Source: Spirochaetales bacterium | Lineage (GTDB): Bacteria > Spirochaetota > Spirochaetia > SZUA-6 > RPPD01 | Direction of reading: 5' to 3' | Length of the DNA: 64,000 bases | Assembly (NCBI GenBank): GCA_016934415.1 | Contig: JAFGSW010000074.1 | Span: forward strand, 1 to 64,000 | Shown: positions 35,947 through 45,519 of the stretch, piece after piece | How positions within the stretch are numbered: position 1 is the first letter of the stretch | How the letters are laid out: each line of letters opens with the position of its first letter | Made by a program: the position numbers and the translations under genes | The notes under the pieces: generated by a model | The model's database searches: none | Seen by the model: the letters and a program-made list of their open reading frames with translations, nothing else | Told to the model about the DNA's origin: nothing

Positions 35947-36963
35947 ATGAAGAATTCCTTTCCGCACATCCTCCAAACCCCGGCCTGGGGCCGGGCCAAA
36001 CGGGCCGCCTCACCCGCCTGGACGCCGTTCTTTTTCGCCCGGCCGCACGGTGCCGCCGCCTTCGCCCCGGTGGAAACGATCGGAGATCCGGCCGCGATTG
36101 AATCGTCGGTCCTGGTGCTGGAACGCGAGCTCGGATTCCGTCAGCGACTCCATTACGTCCCCCGCGGTCCGTGGGTGGACTGGGCTGATGCGGCGGCCGT
36201 CGGAGAGACACTCGAGTTTCTCCGGGAGTTCGGCCGCGAGCGCGGCATACTCTTCACGCGTCTCGAGCCGGACGCCTATGCGTTGGATTTCGACGGGTCC
36301 CGACTCGCAAACGCCGGTTTCCGCCGCACCCCGGATTACATTCAGGCCAAGGACACGGTGAAGGTGCGGATCGATAAAAACGACGACGAGCTCCTCGGCT
36401 CGTTTCATCACAAGCACCGGTACAATATCAGGCTCGCGGAGAAGCGCGGGCTCACCGTGCGCTCGTCGACTCAAGCGTCGGACGCACGTCTCTTCTACGA
36501 GCTTCTGAAAAAAACCGAAGGCCGCCACGGCGGCGCCCTCCACATCCATCCGCTTTCGTATTACGAGAAGGTGCTCGCCGTGCTGGCGGCTGAGGGCCTC
36601 GCACGCGTCTACCTTGTGGAAAAGGACGGGGCGCTCGCTTCGGCTTCCCTGGTCTTCACCTACGGCGCCGAGGCCATCTACATGTTCGGCGCCTCGGATT
36701 ACGAGCACCGCCGCGACATGCCCAACCATCTGCGTGAGTGGAGGAGCATGTGCGATGCGCGGGATGAGGGTCGACTCTGGTTCGATCTCTGGGGCGTCAC
36801 GATGCGGAACGATCCCGGCGGCGGGATCAAACGCTACAAGCTGGGATATTCCGAGCGGGTGGAGAATATGGCGGGGACGTTCGACTGGTCGCCGCGGCCG
36901 CTCGCGTATGCGGCCTTTACGGCTCTCAACAGAATCCGACGCGGACCCGATGCATCAGGCTGA
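35947..36963 (+). CDS. FemAB-like aminoacyltransferase (GNAT fold)
   Basis: PWVDWADAA...LGSFHHKHRYNIRLAEKRGLTVR...EGRHGGALHIHPLSYYEKVLAVL...YMFGASDYEHRRDMPNHLREW...DLWGVTMRNDPGGGIKRYKLGY. Confidence 0.88.
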   Translation: MKNSFPHILQTPAWGRAKRAASPAWTPFFFARPHGAAAFAPVETIGDPAAIESSVLVLERELGFRQRLHYVPRGPWVDWADAAAVGETLEFLREFGRERGILFTRLEPDAYALDFDGSRLANAGFRRTPDYIQAKDTVKVRIDKNDDELLGSFHHKHRYNIRLAEKRGLTVRSSTQASDARLFYELLKKTEGRHGGALHIHPLSYYEKVLAVLAAEGLARVYLVEKDGALASASLVFTYGAEAIYMFGASDYEHRRDMPNHLREWRSMCDARDEGRLWFDLWGVTMRNDPGGGIKRYKLGYSERVENMAGTFDWSPRPLAYAAFTALNRIRRGPDASG

Positions 36964-37149
36964 CACTGCCGGCTTCACGGGGTTGTCGAATAAACCGTGT
37001 TTTCCGCTCCGCGGAAAACCAGCGGTATTTTCAACCACTTCCATTGATGTAAACTAGAAATTGCCGGGGCCAGCAATGCATAGACTTCTCCAAAATGAGC
37101 GCTTTGTCGCTACATGTTCCATCCGAATATAAACCCCGGCAATTTCATG

Positions 37150-37190
37150 AGCTGGGCGATGAAAAAGCTCAACTTTGTCATCGCCCAGCT
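37150..37190. terminator. Hairpin family member with GC-rich 13 bp outer stem, loop CTCAA
   Basis: AGCTGGGCGATGA-AAAAG-CTCAA-CTTTG-TCATCGCCCAGCT between convergent genes. Confidence 0.7.
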
Positions 37191-38427
37191 AAGGGGTCAC
37201 CGTCATAATCTTCCGGGCGAGCTCCGGGTATTGGGCGATAAACTTAAGCTCGTAGACGGTGAGGGGTTTCTGGGTGTGCACGTTCCCGTAGCGCGCGAGC
37301 TCCAGAATCTTTTCCGCCTCGGCGTCGTCCTTGAATTCGATCTCTAATTTGTCGTAGACGTTGCGGAAGCCTTTGATCCCCGAATATTCGCCCACTGTGA
37401 TCTGGCGCCCCGTCTCAACCATCTCCGGCTCGCCGCGTCCCAGCTCCTCGTAATGGTACAATTCGTAATTGCGCCGGTCCTTGAGCGCGCCGTCCGCGTG
37501 GATGCCCGACTCGTGCGCGAAGGCGTTGCCGCCCACGCCCGGCTGGTTGATCGGAATGGGCACGCTGAAGGCGTACGAGGCGTATTTGGCCACACCCCAG
37601 GCTTTGGAGAGGTCGATGTGCGGATCGAGCGGGTAACGGCTCTCGAGTCCGCGCGCGTGCCTGAGCGCGAGGAGGACCGAGAGCATGTCGGCGTTGCCGG
37701 CGCGCTCGCCCATTCCATTGACCGTGGTGTTGATCCACACGCTCGCGCCGGCGTCGATCGCGCCCTGGGCGCCGGCCACCGAGTTCGCCACCGCCATCCC
37801 CAGGTCGTTATGGCAGTGCATCTCCACGTTCATCTTCGTGCGCTCGACCAAGGTGCGAATCCGGTCATAGACGGTGCGGGGATCGTCGCAGCCGAGCGTA
37901 TCGCAATACCGGAACCGTTTGGCGCCGGCCTCGCGCCCCGCCTCGATGAAGGCCGCCAGATCGTCGAGCGGCGTGCGGGACGCGTCCTCGGCGTTGACGG
38001 CCACGTACTCGGCCCCACGGGCGTACGCCGCTTTCACCGCCGCGGTCATCATGGCGATAATGTCGGTGAGGCTTTTCCCCCCGGAAAACTTCCCCGTGAT
38101 CATCTGCGGCGAAGTCGACACCGAGATGTTCATGTGCTTGAGCGCCGGTACGAGCGTGAAGGACGATTCGATCTCCCTGGTCCGCGCCGTACACCAGCCC
38201 GAGAGGATCATCGGGGAGATAGTGCCACGGGCCGCCAATTCCAGGTTGGCGTTGAGGTAATTCGTCTCGTGCCGCGTGAAGGGGAACCCGAACTCGCTCT
38301 GCGACACGCCCAGCTCGTTTAAAAGAAGGTTGAGAATGGTCTTCTCGAGCTTGGCGAGCCCGAGGCGCGAGGTCTGTACGCCGTCGCGGTTGGTGACGTC
38401 GAGAATATGGATGCACGGTTCAGACAT
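37189..38427 (-). CDS. Homocitrate synthase / 2-isopropylmalate synthase family protein
   Basis: IHILDVTNRDGVQTSRLGL...VEMHCHNDLGMAVANSVAGAQGAIDAGASVWINTTVNGMGERAGNADMLSVLLAL...FAHESGIHADG. Confidence 0.85.
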   Translation of the reverse strand: MSEPCIHILDVTNRDGVQTSRLGLAKLEKTILNLLLNELGVSQSEFGFPFTRHETNYLNANLELAARGTISPMILSGWCTARTREIESSFTLVPALKHMNISVSTSPQMITGKFSGGKSLTDIIAMMTAAVKAAYARGAEYVAVNAEDASRTPLDDLAAFIEAGREAGAKRFRYCDTLGCDDPRTVYDRIRTLVERTKMNVEMHCHNDLGMAVANSVAGAQGAIDAGASVWINTTVNGMGERAGNADMLSVLLALRHARGLESRYPLDPHIDLSKAWGVAKYASYAFSVPIPINQPGVGGNAFAHESGIHADGALKDRRNYELYHYEELGRGEPEMVETGRQITVGEYSGIKGFRNVYDKLEIEFKDDAEAEKILELARYGNVHTQKPLTVYELKFIAQYPELARKIMTVTP

Positions 38428-38905
38428 GTCTTTTGTTCCTTTCCCTTTCCCGGAAGAGATCAATCTCCACGACCGTACGCTCTTTGAGCGTGGAAAGAAC
38501 GATGGTCGTCCGCGTGCGGCCCACCCCCGGAATGGGCCGGATCCGCTCGGAGATGAGAGACTCAAGGCTGGCGGTGTCCCTCGTCTTGACCTTGACGAGA
38601 TAATCGAATTCGCCCACCACGTGATGGCATTCCATCACTTCCGGCAGCTTGAGTACGGCGTCGCTGAACTGCGGGTAGGAAGCCGGATCGTCGATAAGTA
38701 CGCTGATGAAGGCGGAAATCCCCTTGCCCAGCTTCCTGGCGTCCACGAGCGCGGTATAGCCGAGAATGACGCTCGAGCTTTCCAGCTTCTTAATTCGTTC
38801 CGCGATGGCGGGCAGCGACAGGCCCACCTTGGCGGATAGTTCGGAATGAGAGATACGCCCCTGTTTCTGCAGAAGCTCGAGAATCTGATCGTCGTAGCTG
38901 TCCAT
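38420..38905 (-). CDS. Lrp/AsnC-family regulator
   Basis: DDQILELLQKQGRISHSELSAKVGLSLPAIAERIKKLESSSVILGYTALVD. Confidence 0.93.
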   Translation of the reverse strand: MDSYDDQILELLQKQGRISHSELSAKVGLSLPAIAERIKKLESSSVILGYTALVDARKLGKGISAFISVLIDDPASYPQFSDAVLKLPEVMECHHVVGEFDYLVKVKTRDTASLESLISERIRPIPGVGRTRTTIVLSTLKERTVVEIDLFRERERNKRHV

Positions 38906-39030
38906 AATTATTTAAGTTACTGATACGATTTTATCAAAATTATAAGCTTTTATCAAGCATTTATTTACTTTCTATAATTATTTTTTCTTATTTCATTATT
39001 TTTTTAATATGCTCCTATAGTAATTCCGTT

Positions 39031-39153
39031 TTCCTCCAAGATTGCGATTACGAACACATGTAAACCCGATGGAATCCAGCCCTATCCGGAACTTTTAGCT
39101 GCCTTGAACTTTTTTCCTCTCAGACTTCCTGCAACAATCTTGGGTGCGCTTCT
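39031..39153. mobile_element. MITE-like internally deleted derivative of the AGTGCCCCCAAGATTGCG insertion sequence
   Basis: ctCCAAGATTGCGATTa on the left and CAATCTTGGGtGCgCT on the right, ~120 bp apart, no transposase ORF. Confidence 0.7.
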
Positions 39154-39157
39154 AAAA

Positions 39158-39194
39158 CCGCAAGAGGCTGTCCTTTTGGGACAGCCTCTTGCGG
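39158..39194 (-). terminator. Strong hairpin terminator of leuB
   Basis: CCGCAAGAGGCTGTCC-ttttg-GGACAGCCTCTTGCGG, 16 bp perfect stem; on - strand followed by TTTT. Confidence 0.9.
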
Positions 39195-39217
39195 ATAGCC
39201 ATATTTTATCGGTATTG

Positions 39218-40264
39218 CTACAGCCCTTCCGCCACCATATCGCCGATCTGGCTCGTGGAGAACCCCATTTTCCCGGCGGCCTGACTCTTCATCCTCCCGA
39301 TGACGCCGATGGCCGACTTTTCAATGGCGGCGGCCGCTTTGGCTTCTCCGAGCGTCTCCAGCATCATCTGGCCGGCGAAGACGGCCGCCAGCGGGTTGAT
39401 GACGTTCTGGTTGGTGTATTTAGGCGCCGAGCCGCCGATGGGCTCGAACATGGAGACTCCTTGCGGGTTGATGTTGCCGCCCGCGGCGATGCCCATGCCG
39501 CCCTGAATCATGGCGCCCAGGTCGGTGATGATGTCGCCGAACATGTTGGTGGTGACGATCACATCGAACCACTCGGGATTCTTCACCATCCACATCGTGG
39601 TGGCGTCGACGTGGGCGTAATCGGTCTTGACGTCCGGATATTCCTTGGCCACCTCCTGAAAGGTCCGCCACCACAGGTCATGGGCGTAGATGAGCACGTT
39701 CGTTTTTGCGCAGAGCGTGAGTTTCTTGCCCTTATTGCGTTTTCGGGCGTACTCGAAGGCGTAGCGGACGCAGCGCTCAACCCCGAACCGGGTGGCGATC
39801 ATTTCCTGGACCGCCACTTCCTGGGGAGTGTCCTTGCGCAGGAAACCACCCGATCCGATGTACAGGTCCTCCGTGTTTTCGCGCACCACAACGAAGTCGA
39901 TATCTTCCGGCTTCTTGTTGGCGAGCGGCGTTTCCACGTTCGGGTAGAGTTTCACCGGCCGCAGGTTGATGTACTGGTCAAGCGAAAACCTGAGCTTGAG
40001 CAGGATCTGGGTTTCCAATATCCCGGGCTTTACGTCGGGGTGCCCGATGGCTCCCAGGAAAATGGCGTTGAATTTCCTGAGTTCCTGGAGCGCCGAGTCG
40101 GGAAGGGTCTCCCCGGTCTTCATGTAATGCTCGCCGCCGAAGGGAAAATCGGTGAACTCGAAATCGATCTTGAACTTGGACGCCGCCGCTTTGAGCACTT
40201 TCAAGCCTTCGCGGACGACCTCTGGGCCGGTGCCGTCGCCGGGGATGATTGCAATTTTATACAT
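39218..40264 (-). CDS. leuB: 3-isopropylmalate dehydrogenase family
   Basis: [21 protein letters not shown]...[14 protein letters not shown]...[13 protein letters not shown]...[29 protein letters not shown]...[12 protein letters not shown]. Confidence 0.88.
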   Translation of the reverse strand: MYKIAIIPGDGTGPEVVREGLKVLKAAASKFKIDFEFTDFPFGGEHYMKTGETLPDSALQELRKFNAIFLGAIGHPDVKPGILETQILLKLRFSLDQYINLRPVKLYPNVETPLANKKPEDIDFVVVRENTEDLYIGSGGFLRKDTPQEVAVQEMIATRFGVERCVRYAFEYARKRNKGKKLTLCAKTNVLIYAHDLWWRTFQEVAKEYPDVKTDYAHVDATTMWMVKNPEWFDVIVTTNMFGDIITDLGAMIQGGMGIAAGGNINPQGVSMFEPIGGSAPKYTNQNVINPLAAVFAGQMMLETLGEAKAAAAIEKSAIGVIGRMKSQAAGKMGFSTSQIGDMVAEGL

Positions 40265-40734
40265 CGTGATCCTCCTTGTGTATTCCTGACGGAAAGGGCG
40301 TAAAATCGGGGAAGGTACGCCGGATTCGACCGGACTTGTCGAGTGTCTTCTTCAGTGCCCGTCGCGCACCGTGTCTGCGCGGTTCGAAAGACGAGAAACC
40401 TGCGAACGCCCGGCGAACAGGGAGAGAGTACCGGAGAAGCGTTCCTTTTGTCAATGTCGATTGCAGAGACACCAACTCACCTCACCTCGGAAACCGTAAT
40501 TCAGAAAGGACACGGAGTGCACCCATCGACTTCGCTCGGGGCAGACCCCACAAACATATAACACGGAGAAGGAAGAGGAGCACAATAAATTGAAAGACTC
40601 TATTTATATTGGATTTTTTTCTTTCTTCTCTTTTTCCATGTACTCCGTGTTCTCCGTGTCTTCTGAATTCACAAGGCCGCTAAATTCCTTGCCCGGACGG
40701 CGTTCTCGCGCTATTATCGAAACAGGAGCAATCG

Positions 40735-41094
40735 ATGATTTATTGGAAGAAGATCTCGGACGAGGAGGCCAGGCGCACGATCGCGGCGAGGGAGTTCCCT
40801 GACGAAATCCGCGCCTCGCGGGACAAGGTGGCCGTCATCCTGACGCAGGGGTGGTGCCACCAATGGCTCAGCCTGAAGCACGGTCTGGAACGCGTCGCCT
40901 CTTCCGAGACGCGCGAGATCGACGTCCACATCTTCGTCTACGATCACTCTCCCGTCTTTAACGAATTCCTCACCTTCAAGGAAACCGTCCTGGGAAACGC
41001 CGTCATTCCCTATATTCGCTATTACCGGGATGGAAAGTATCGGACCGATTCCAATTACGTCACTGTTGAAAAGTTTCTCAGCCGATTCAATTAA
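40735..41094 (+). CDS. Thioredoxin-fold-like hypothetical protein
   Basis: DKVAVILTQGWCHQWL...IDVHIFVYDHSPVFNEFLTFKETVLGNAVIPYIRYYRDGKY. Confidence 0.5.
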   Translation: MIYWKKISDEEARRTIAAREFPDEIRASRDKVAVILTQGWCHQWLSLKHGLERVASSETREIDVHIFVYDHSPVFNEFLTFKETVLGNAVIPYIRYYRDGKYRTDSNYVTVEKFLSRFN

Positions 41095-42142
41095 CCGGCG
41101 CCGGGGAAGAGGCCGTCGCCACCGGCTGCTCGGCGGGCTGCGACTCGTCGTTTTCCGGCGGTGTCGCCTGTGGGGGAGACGCGGCCTCCGGCTGAGGCGT
41201 CGCCGCTTGCGTGGTGTCGGACGAAGGCGAGGCCGACGGTGAAGATTCGGTTCCAGATTGAGTTTCCGCCGGCGCGGCCGTTCCGTCGCTCGCCGGCGGG
41301 GAATCGGATTGGATTTGATTCGCTTCCGGTTCGACGGCGGGAGGCGGGGCGGTGAGGGTGTAATAACGGGCGGCCATGGCCGGCTGCCTCGCGAAATCGT
41401 TGACGTTGTAATCGACGGGATCGATGATGATGGCCGCCAGGCGCGCATAGTCGTTATATGTGAGCCGGGCGGCGGGTTTCTTGTAATAGGCGCGGGCGGC
41501 GGCCCCCAACCCGTACACGCCTTTCCCCCACTCGATGTAATTCAGGTAGAGCTCGAGAATTCTCTTTTTATCGAGCACCGCGTCCAGCGACACGGCCGCG
41601 ATCGCCTCCGTGTATTTGCGGAGGTAATTCCTGTCCGGCGAAAGAAAGAGCGTCCTCACGAGCTGCTGGGTGATCGTGCTGCCGCCCATGATCACCCTTC
41701 CCCAGCGCCGGTTCATCCGGTAGGCGTGGACGATGGCCGCCGGATCGATCCCCGGGTGACGGTAGAAATTCTTGTCTTCGAGCTTCAGATACATGCCCGG
41801 CACGTCCGCGGGCAACTGCGAGAGGGGGATGAACACGACCGGCCGCGGGACGTATCCCCGGTCCAGAAACCGCTCTACCATAAGCGACGTGACGGGGGGA
41901 TTCAGCCACGAGTAAACGACTCCCGCTCCCAGGGAAAACAAAACGATCGCCGCATGGAAGGCCAGTGCGGCGCCGAAGATCGATATCGGGAGGCGCGCGG
42001 CGAAATAGCCGAGCCGGGCGCGCGCGCCCATCGCTGGCAGAACTATGCGCTCGTCACCCACGCTTTGTCCGGCAGGTTCGCGCCTCCCCTCCTGCCGACG
42101 GGAGTAGGGAAAATCGGGGTTCCTGAAAAAATATCCGGTCAT
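41087..42142 (-). CDS. Monofunctional peptidoglycan glycosyltransferase (GT51) with low-complexity C-terminal tail
   Basis: LEDKNFYRHPGIDPAAIVHAYRMNRRWGRVIMGGSTITQQLVRTLFLS...KKRILELYLNYIEWGKGVYGLGAAARAYYKKPA. Confidence 0.92.
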   Translation of the reverse strand: MTGYFFRNPDFPYSRRQEGRREPAGQSVGDERIVLPAMGARARLGYFAARLPISIFGAALAFHAAIVLFSLGAGVVYSWLNPPVTSLMVERFLDRGYVPRPVVFIPLSQLPADVPGMYLKLEDKNFYRHPGIDPAAIVHAYRMNRRWGRVIMGGSTITQQLVRTLFLSPDRNYLRKYTEAIAAVSLDAVLDKKRILELYLNYIEWGKGVYGLGAAARAYYKKPAARLTYNDYARLAAIIIDPVDYNVNDFARQPAMAARYYTLTAPPPAVEPEANQIQSDSPPASDGTAAPAETQSGTESSPSASPSSDTTQAATPQPEAASPPQATPPENDESQPAEQPVATASSPAPVN

Positions 42143-42282
42143 GATTATTTATAGCCTGCTAGTAAAGCACCGTTCGAGGCTTCACGTTACTCACAAGCAG
42201 CGTCAATATACGCATCACCCGCGGCGATGTCAAGAAAATCCCCGAGGGTCGTGAGTTCGGGGAACGGCATGATGTAAAAAGA

Positions 42283-42304
42283 AGGCCTTGCCGAAGCAAG
42301 GCCT
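42283..42304 (-). terminator. Hairpin terminator
   Basis: AGGCCTTGC-CGAA-GCAAGGCCT with CTTTTT tail on - strand. Confidence 0.85.
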
Positions 42305-42331
42305 GAAAAATCCATGGGCATAATCGTTTTT

Positions 42332-43057
42332 TTATTTCGGTAAAGCCGGGTATTTCTTGGCCGGATCGTACGTGCCTTCCCTTTTTTCACCGGCGATGGG
42401 AGGAATTTCAAAAACCTGCTTGGGAAGGATCAGGTCGGGATTGGCGGGTGCCACAAGTTTTTTCTTGTTGGCGTCATACAGCAGCTTCCATTTCATGGGA
42501 TCACCGTACACGAACGGGTACCCGGCGATGTTCCAAAAGCAGTCGCGGTTGCCCGGAACGAGCCGTACCACATAGTACCTGGGCAGAACGACCTCCCCTC
42601 CGGTCGGACCTTGCGCGAGAAGCGAATTGAGTTCGTCGAGAGCCGCCAAAGCCGCTTGGGCCTCTTTGATGCTCTGCTGGAAGTCCTCGGCGTCGTAGGC
42701 GCCCTTGGCGGCGTCCTGTCGGGTCTTGGCGTTGTTGAGTTGGTCGGGGAATTCCGCGTTCGCGCGCTCCACGTCCAGCTTGGACATCCTCTCGTCCAAT
42801 GTCTTGAGAAGGGCGTCCGCCTGGGCCTTAAGGCCGGCGTTATCCGTCCCGAGCCGAACCTTGTTGAAGAGTTCCTCGGCCTGGGCGGAATAGCTGTCCG
42901 CTTTGTCGTAGTCTCCGGCCGCGTACGCCTCCTCCGCCGATTTCTGAAGCTGCAAGGCCGCCTGGTAATCGGGGTTATCCTGAAGACTCTGGGCAAAACC
43001 GGCGGTCGCGGCACAGAACACTATTATGATAATGAAAAGTCGTTTCATCGATTTCAT
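42332..43057 (-). CDS. Secreted LysM-like protein with helical N-terminal region
   Basis: Signal peptide; C-terminal YYVVRLVPGNRDCFWNIAGYPFVYGDPMKWKLLYDANKKKLVAPANPDLILPKQVFEIP. Confidence 0.75.
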   Translation of the reverse strand: MKSMKRLFIIIIVFCAATAGFAQSLQDNPDYQAALQLQKSAEEAYAAGDYDKADSYSAQAEELFNKVRLGTDNAGLKAQADALLKTLDERMSKLDVERANAEFPDQLNNAKTRQDAAKGAYDAEDFQQSIKEAQAALAALDELNSLLAQGPTGGEVVLPRYYVVRLVPGNRDCFWNIAGYPFVYGDPMKWKLLYDANKKKLVAPANPDLILPKQVFEIPPIAGEKREGTYDPAKKYPALPK

Positions 43058-43095
43058 ACATCGCTCTCCTTTACAAACTCCGCGCGTCGCACGGC

Positions 43096-43695
43096 TTACT
43101 CGGCTTGCTCTCCGCCCTGCTGGGCGTCGAGGGCATCTTTCGCCTTCTGCGTCTTCTCAAACTGGGCGTCGGCCTTTTCCTTCTTCGTCTTGGCCGTTTC
43201 GTAGGCGGTTTCGTATTTCCGCTTCGCCTCCTGGAAGAGGGGCTGCGCTTCTTCCCAGTTCTCAGCGTCGGCCAGTTCGGCCGCCTTGTCATACGTGTCC
43301 TTGGCGTCCTTGTATTCCGCGGCCGCGGCCACCGGCGCCTTGATTTCGTCGGCTTTCTCCCGTACGGCGGAAATTTGGTCGTCCTCGACCTTGCGGGCGG
43401 CGGCGATGCCTTTTTGCATCACGACCTTGTAGTCTGCGTTCGCCTCATCGAGCGATTTCTTGGCGGCCAGGTTGTCTTTCTTCATGTTGCCCTCGCCGTC
43501 CTTGAACGAATTTTCCGCGGATTGAAATTCGTCGGGGGCGTACTGGTCGAAATGATACTTCGCGATGCGGGCGCGGTACTTCTGGGCCTGGTCGTACTCG
43601 GTTTGCGGCAGGTCCTTGAGCGGGTCGATTGTCGGGCATCCCGAAAAAAAGAGCAGGGCGATCGATAAGAGACCGAAACCTATGGCGGATTTCAT
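43096..43695 (-). CDS. Predicted helical lipoprotein
   Basis: LLSIALLFFSGC lipobox; repeated AKxxYDKAxxLAxxExWEEA helices. Confidence 0.75.
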   Translation of the reverse strand: MKSAIGFGLLSIALLFFSGCPTIDPLKDLPQTEYDQAQKYRARIAKYHFDQYAPDEFQSAENSFKDGEGNMKKDNLAAKKSLDEANADYKVVMQKGIAAARKVEDDQISAVREKADEIKAPVAAAAEYKDAKDTYDKAAELADAENWEEAQPLFQEAKRKYETAYETAKTKKEKADAQFEKTQKAKDALDAQQGGEQAE

Positions 43696-43939
43696 GGCTC
43701 GCTTCCTCCTTTTCAAAGTGTTCACGGGGAAAAAAATTGTCTGATCCGGTTTTTCACATTTTTATTCGGCTTGGACGGATGTTTTTTCATAGCAAAAAGT
43801 TAATTCATCCCTTCGGCGTTGTCAACCCTCTTGCGGAAATATTGACCTAAAAATACAACGCGTAAAGGATATGGCCTCGCCCGACGATTCCTGATAGAAT
43901 GACGGCGTCGATCGGCGTTTCCGCCGTCCAGCTGCTTTT

Positions 43940-44722
43940 ATGGAAAACAATTTTACCGTCGATAATGACGCTTTCATGAAATTTCTCGATCTCCTTGCGA
44001 CGGAGAGCGGCCGCGTCGTCGCCCGCTATTACCAAACCGACGTCTCGGTCGAATCCAAGGCGGACGCGACACCCGTCACCGTCGCCGACCGACTAGCCGA
44101 AGAAAAACTCCGCGCACTCATCGGCCGGGAGTTCCCGGACCACGGCGTCATTGGAGAGGAGTTCGGGGAGACGAACGCCGATGCCGAGTACGTCTGGATC
44201 GTCGATCCGATCGACGGCACCAAGAGCTTCGTGGCCGGCGTCCCGCTCTTCGGCACGCTCATCGGCCTGCTCCGGGGCGGCGAGCCGCTCGTCGGCGTCA
44301 TCGCCAACCCCATCCTCGGTTTCACGCTCTGCGGCGACAACCGACGCGCGCTCTGCAACGGCCGGCCGGCCTCCTGCCGCCCCTGCGACTCCTTGAGCGA
44401 GGCGGTTCTCTCCACCACCTCCCCGCTCTCCTCCGCCCGCCATCCGCAGGGAAAGAATTTTACGCGGCTCACCGAACAGGTGAAACTCTACCGCGGCTGG
44501 GGCGATTGTTACGGCTACTACCTCCTCGCCACCGGCCGCGTCGACATCATGCTCGACCCGGCCATGAAGCCGTGGGACATCCTTCCCCTCATCCCCGTCA
44601 TCCGCGGCGCGGGCGGCGTCATCACCACCTGGCGCGGCGACGATCCGGTGAAGGACCCGACGAGCGCGGCGGCCTCGGGGCCTGGCGTCCACGACGCGGT
44701 CATCGGCCTCTTGAACGCCTGA
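43940..44722 (+). CDS. Inositol monophosphatase-family phosphatase (possible histidinol-phosphatase)
   Basis: GEEFGETNADAEYVWIVDPIDGTKSFVAGVPLFGTLIGL...DIMLDPAMKPWDILPLIPVIRGAGG. Confidence 0.9.
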   Translation: MENNFTVDNDAFMKFLDLLATESGRVVARYYQTDVSVESKADATPVTVADRLAEEKLRALIGREFPDHGVIGEEFGETNADAEYVWIVDPIDGTKSFVAGVPLFGTLIGLLRGGEPLVGVIANPILGFTLCGDNRRALCNGRPASCRPCDSLSEAVLSTTSPLSSARHPQGKNFTRLTEQVKLYRGWGDCYGYYLLATGRVDIMLDPAMKPWDILPLIPVIRGAGGVITTWRGDDPVKDPTSAAASGPGVHDAVIGLLNA

Positions 44723-44731
44723 GGGAACGAA

Positions 44732-45454
44732 ATGACCCATCCGTGCCCCGCCGCACTGCTTTTCGATCTCGACGACACACTCGTGCTGTTCGACGGCACC
44801 ACCAAGGAAGCCTGGACGAAAACCTGCGCCCTGTTCGCGCCCGAAATCGGGCGCGATCCGCAGGAGCTTTACGACGCCATCCGCGCCCACGCGCGGCACT
44901 ACTGGAGCGATCCCGACCGCCACCGGGAAGGCCGGCTCATGCTCGAGGAGGCGCGGCGCAGGCTCGTGATCGAGACGCTGCGAAAGATCGGCGCGCCGGA
45001 CGACACGTTCGCGGCGCGCCTCGCCGATCATTATTCCGCCCTCCAGGAGAGCCTCATCGACTTCCTGCCGGGGGTCGAGGAGACGCTCGCCTTTTTCAAG
45101 GGGAAAGGGACGCGTTTGGCGCTCCTTACGAACGGCAACGCCGTCCTCCAGCGCCGCAAGATCGAACGCTTCGGGCTCGATCGTTTCTTCTCGCACTTCT
45201 TCGTAGAGGGGGAGCTCGGATTCGGAAAACCCGACCCCCGTGTGTACGAGCGGGCGCTCGCGGCCCTGAACGCACGGCCGGAGGAGGCCTGGTGTGTGGG
45301 CGACAATTTGGAATGGGACGTGGCCGGTGCGCAAGCGTGCGGGATTTTCGGCGTCTGGAAAGACACCTATCGGCGGGGCCTGGGCGAAAGTCCCGTGCGG
45401 CCCGACCGGATCATCCTGGAATTGGGCGAGCTCGCCGAGTCGGTGGGCGCATAG
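44732..45454 (+). CDS. HAD-family hydrolase
   Basis: ALLFDLDDTLVLFD...LALLTNGNAVLQRRKIERFGL...GFGKPDPRVYERAL...CVGDNLEWDVAGAQACG. Confidence 0.92.
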   Translation: MTHPCPAALLFDLDDTLVLFDGTTKEAWTKTCALFAPEIGRDPQELYDAIRAHARHYWSDPDRHREGRLMLEEARRRLVIETLRKIGAPDDTFAARLADHYSALQESLIDFLPGVEETLAFFKGKGTRLALLTNGNAVLQRRKIERFGLDRFFSHFFVEGELGFGKPDPRVYERALAALNARPEEAWCVGDNLEWDVAGAQACGIFGVWKDTYRRGLGESPVRPDRIILELGELAESVGA

Positions 45455-45519
45455 GCGCGGACGGCCCGGGGGCGGGACGCATATCATGTTATCGGAATGA
45501 ATAAAAACGAGGTGAGACG

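Noticed and set aside
38906-39015. Repeated ttttatcaa motifs upstream of the Lrp gene as an operator array
   Set aside because: AT-rich promoter sequence; the repeats are too short and degenerate to separate from composition.
44093-45487. 464 aa minus-strand ORF opposite two phosphatase genes
   Set aside because: Both plus-strand genes have canonical motifs (IMPase DPIDGT, HAD DLDDT); the minus ORF spans both and is a shadow.
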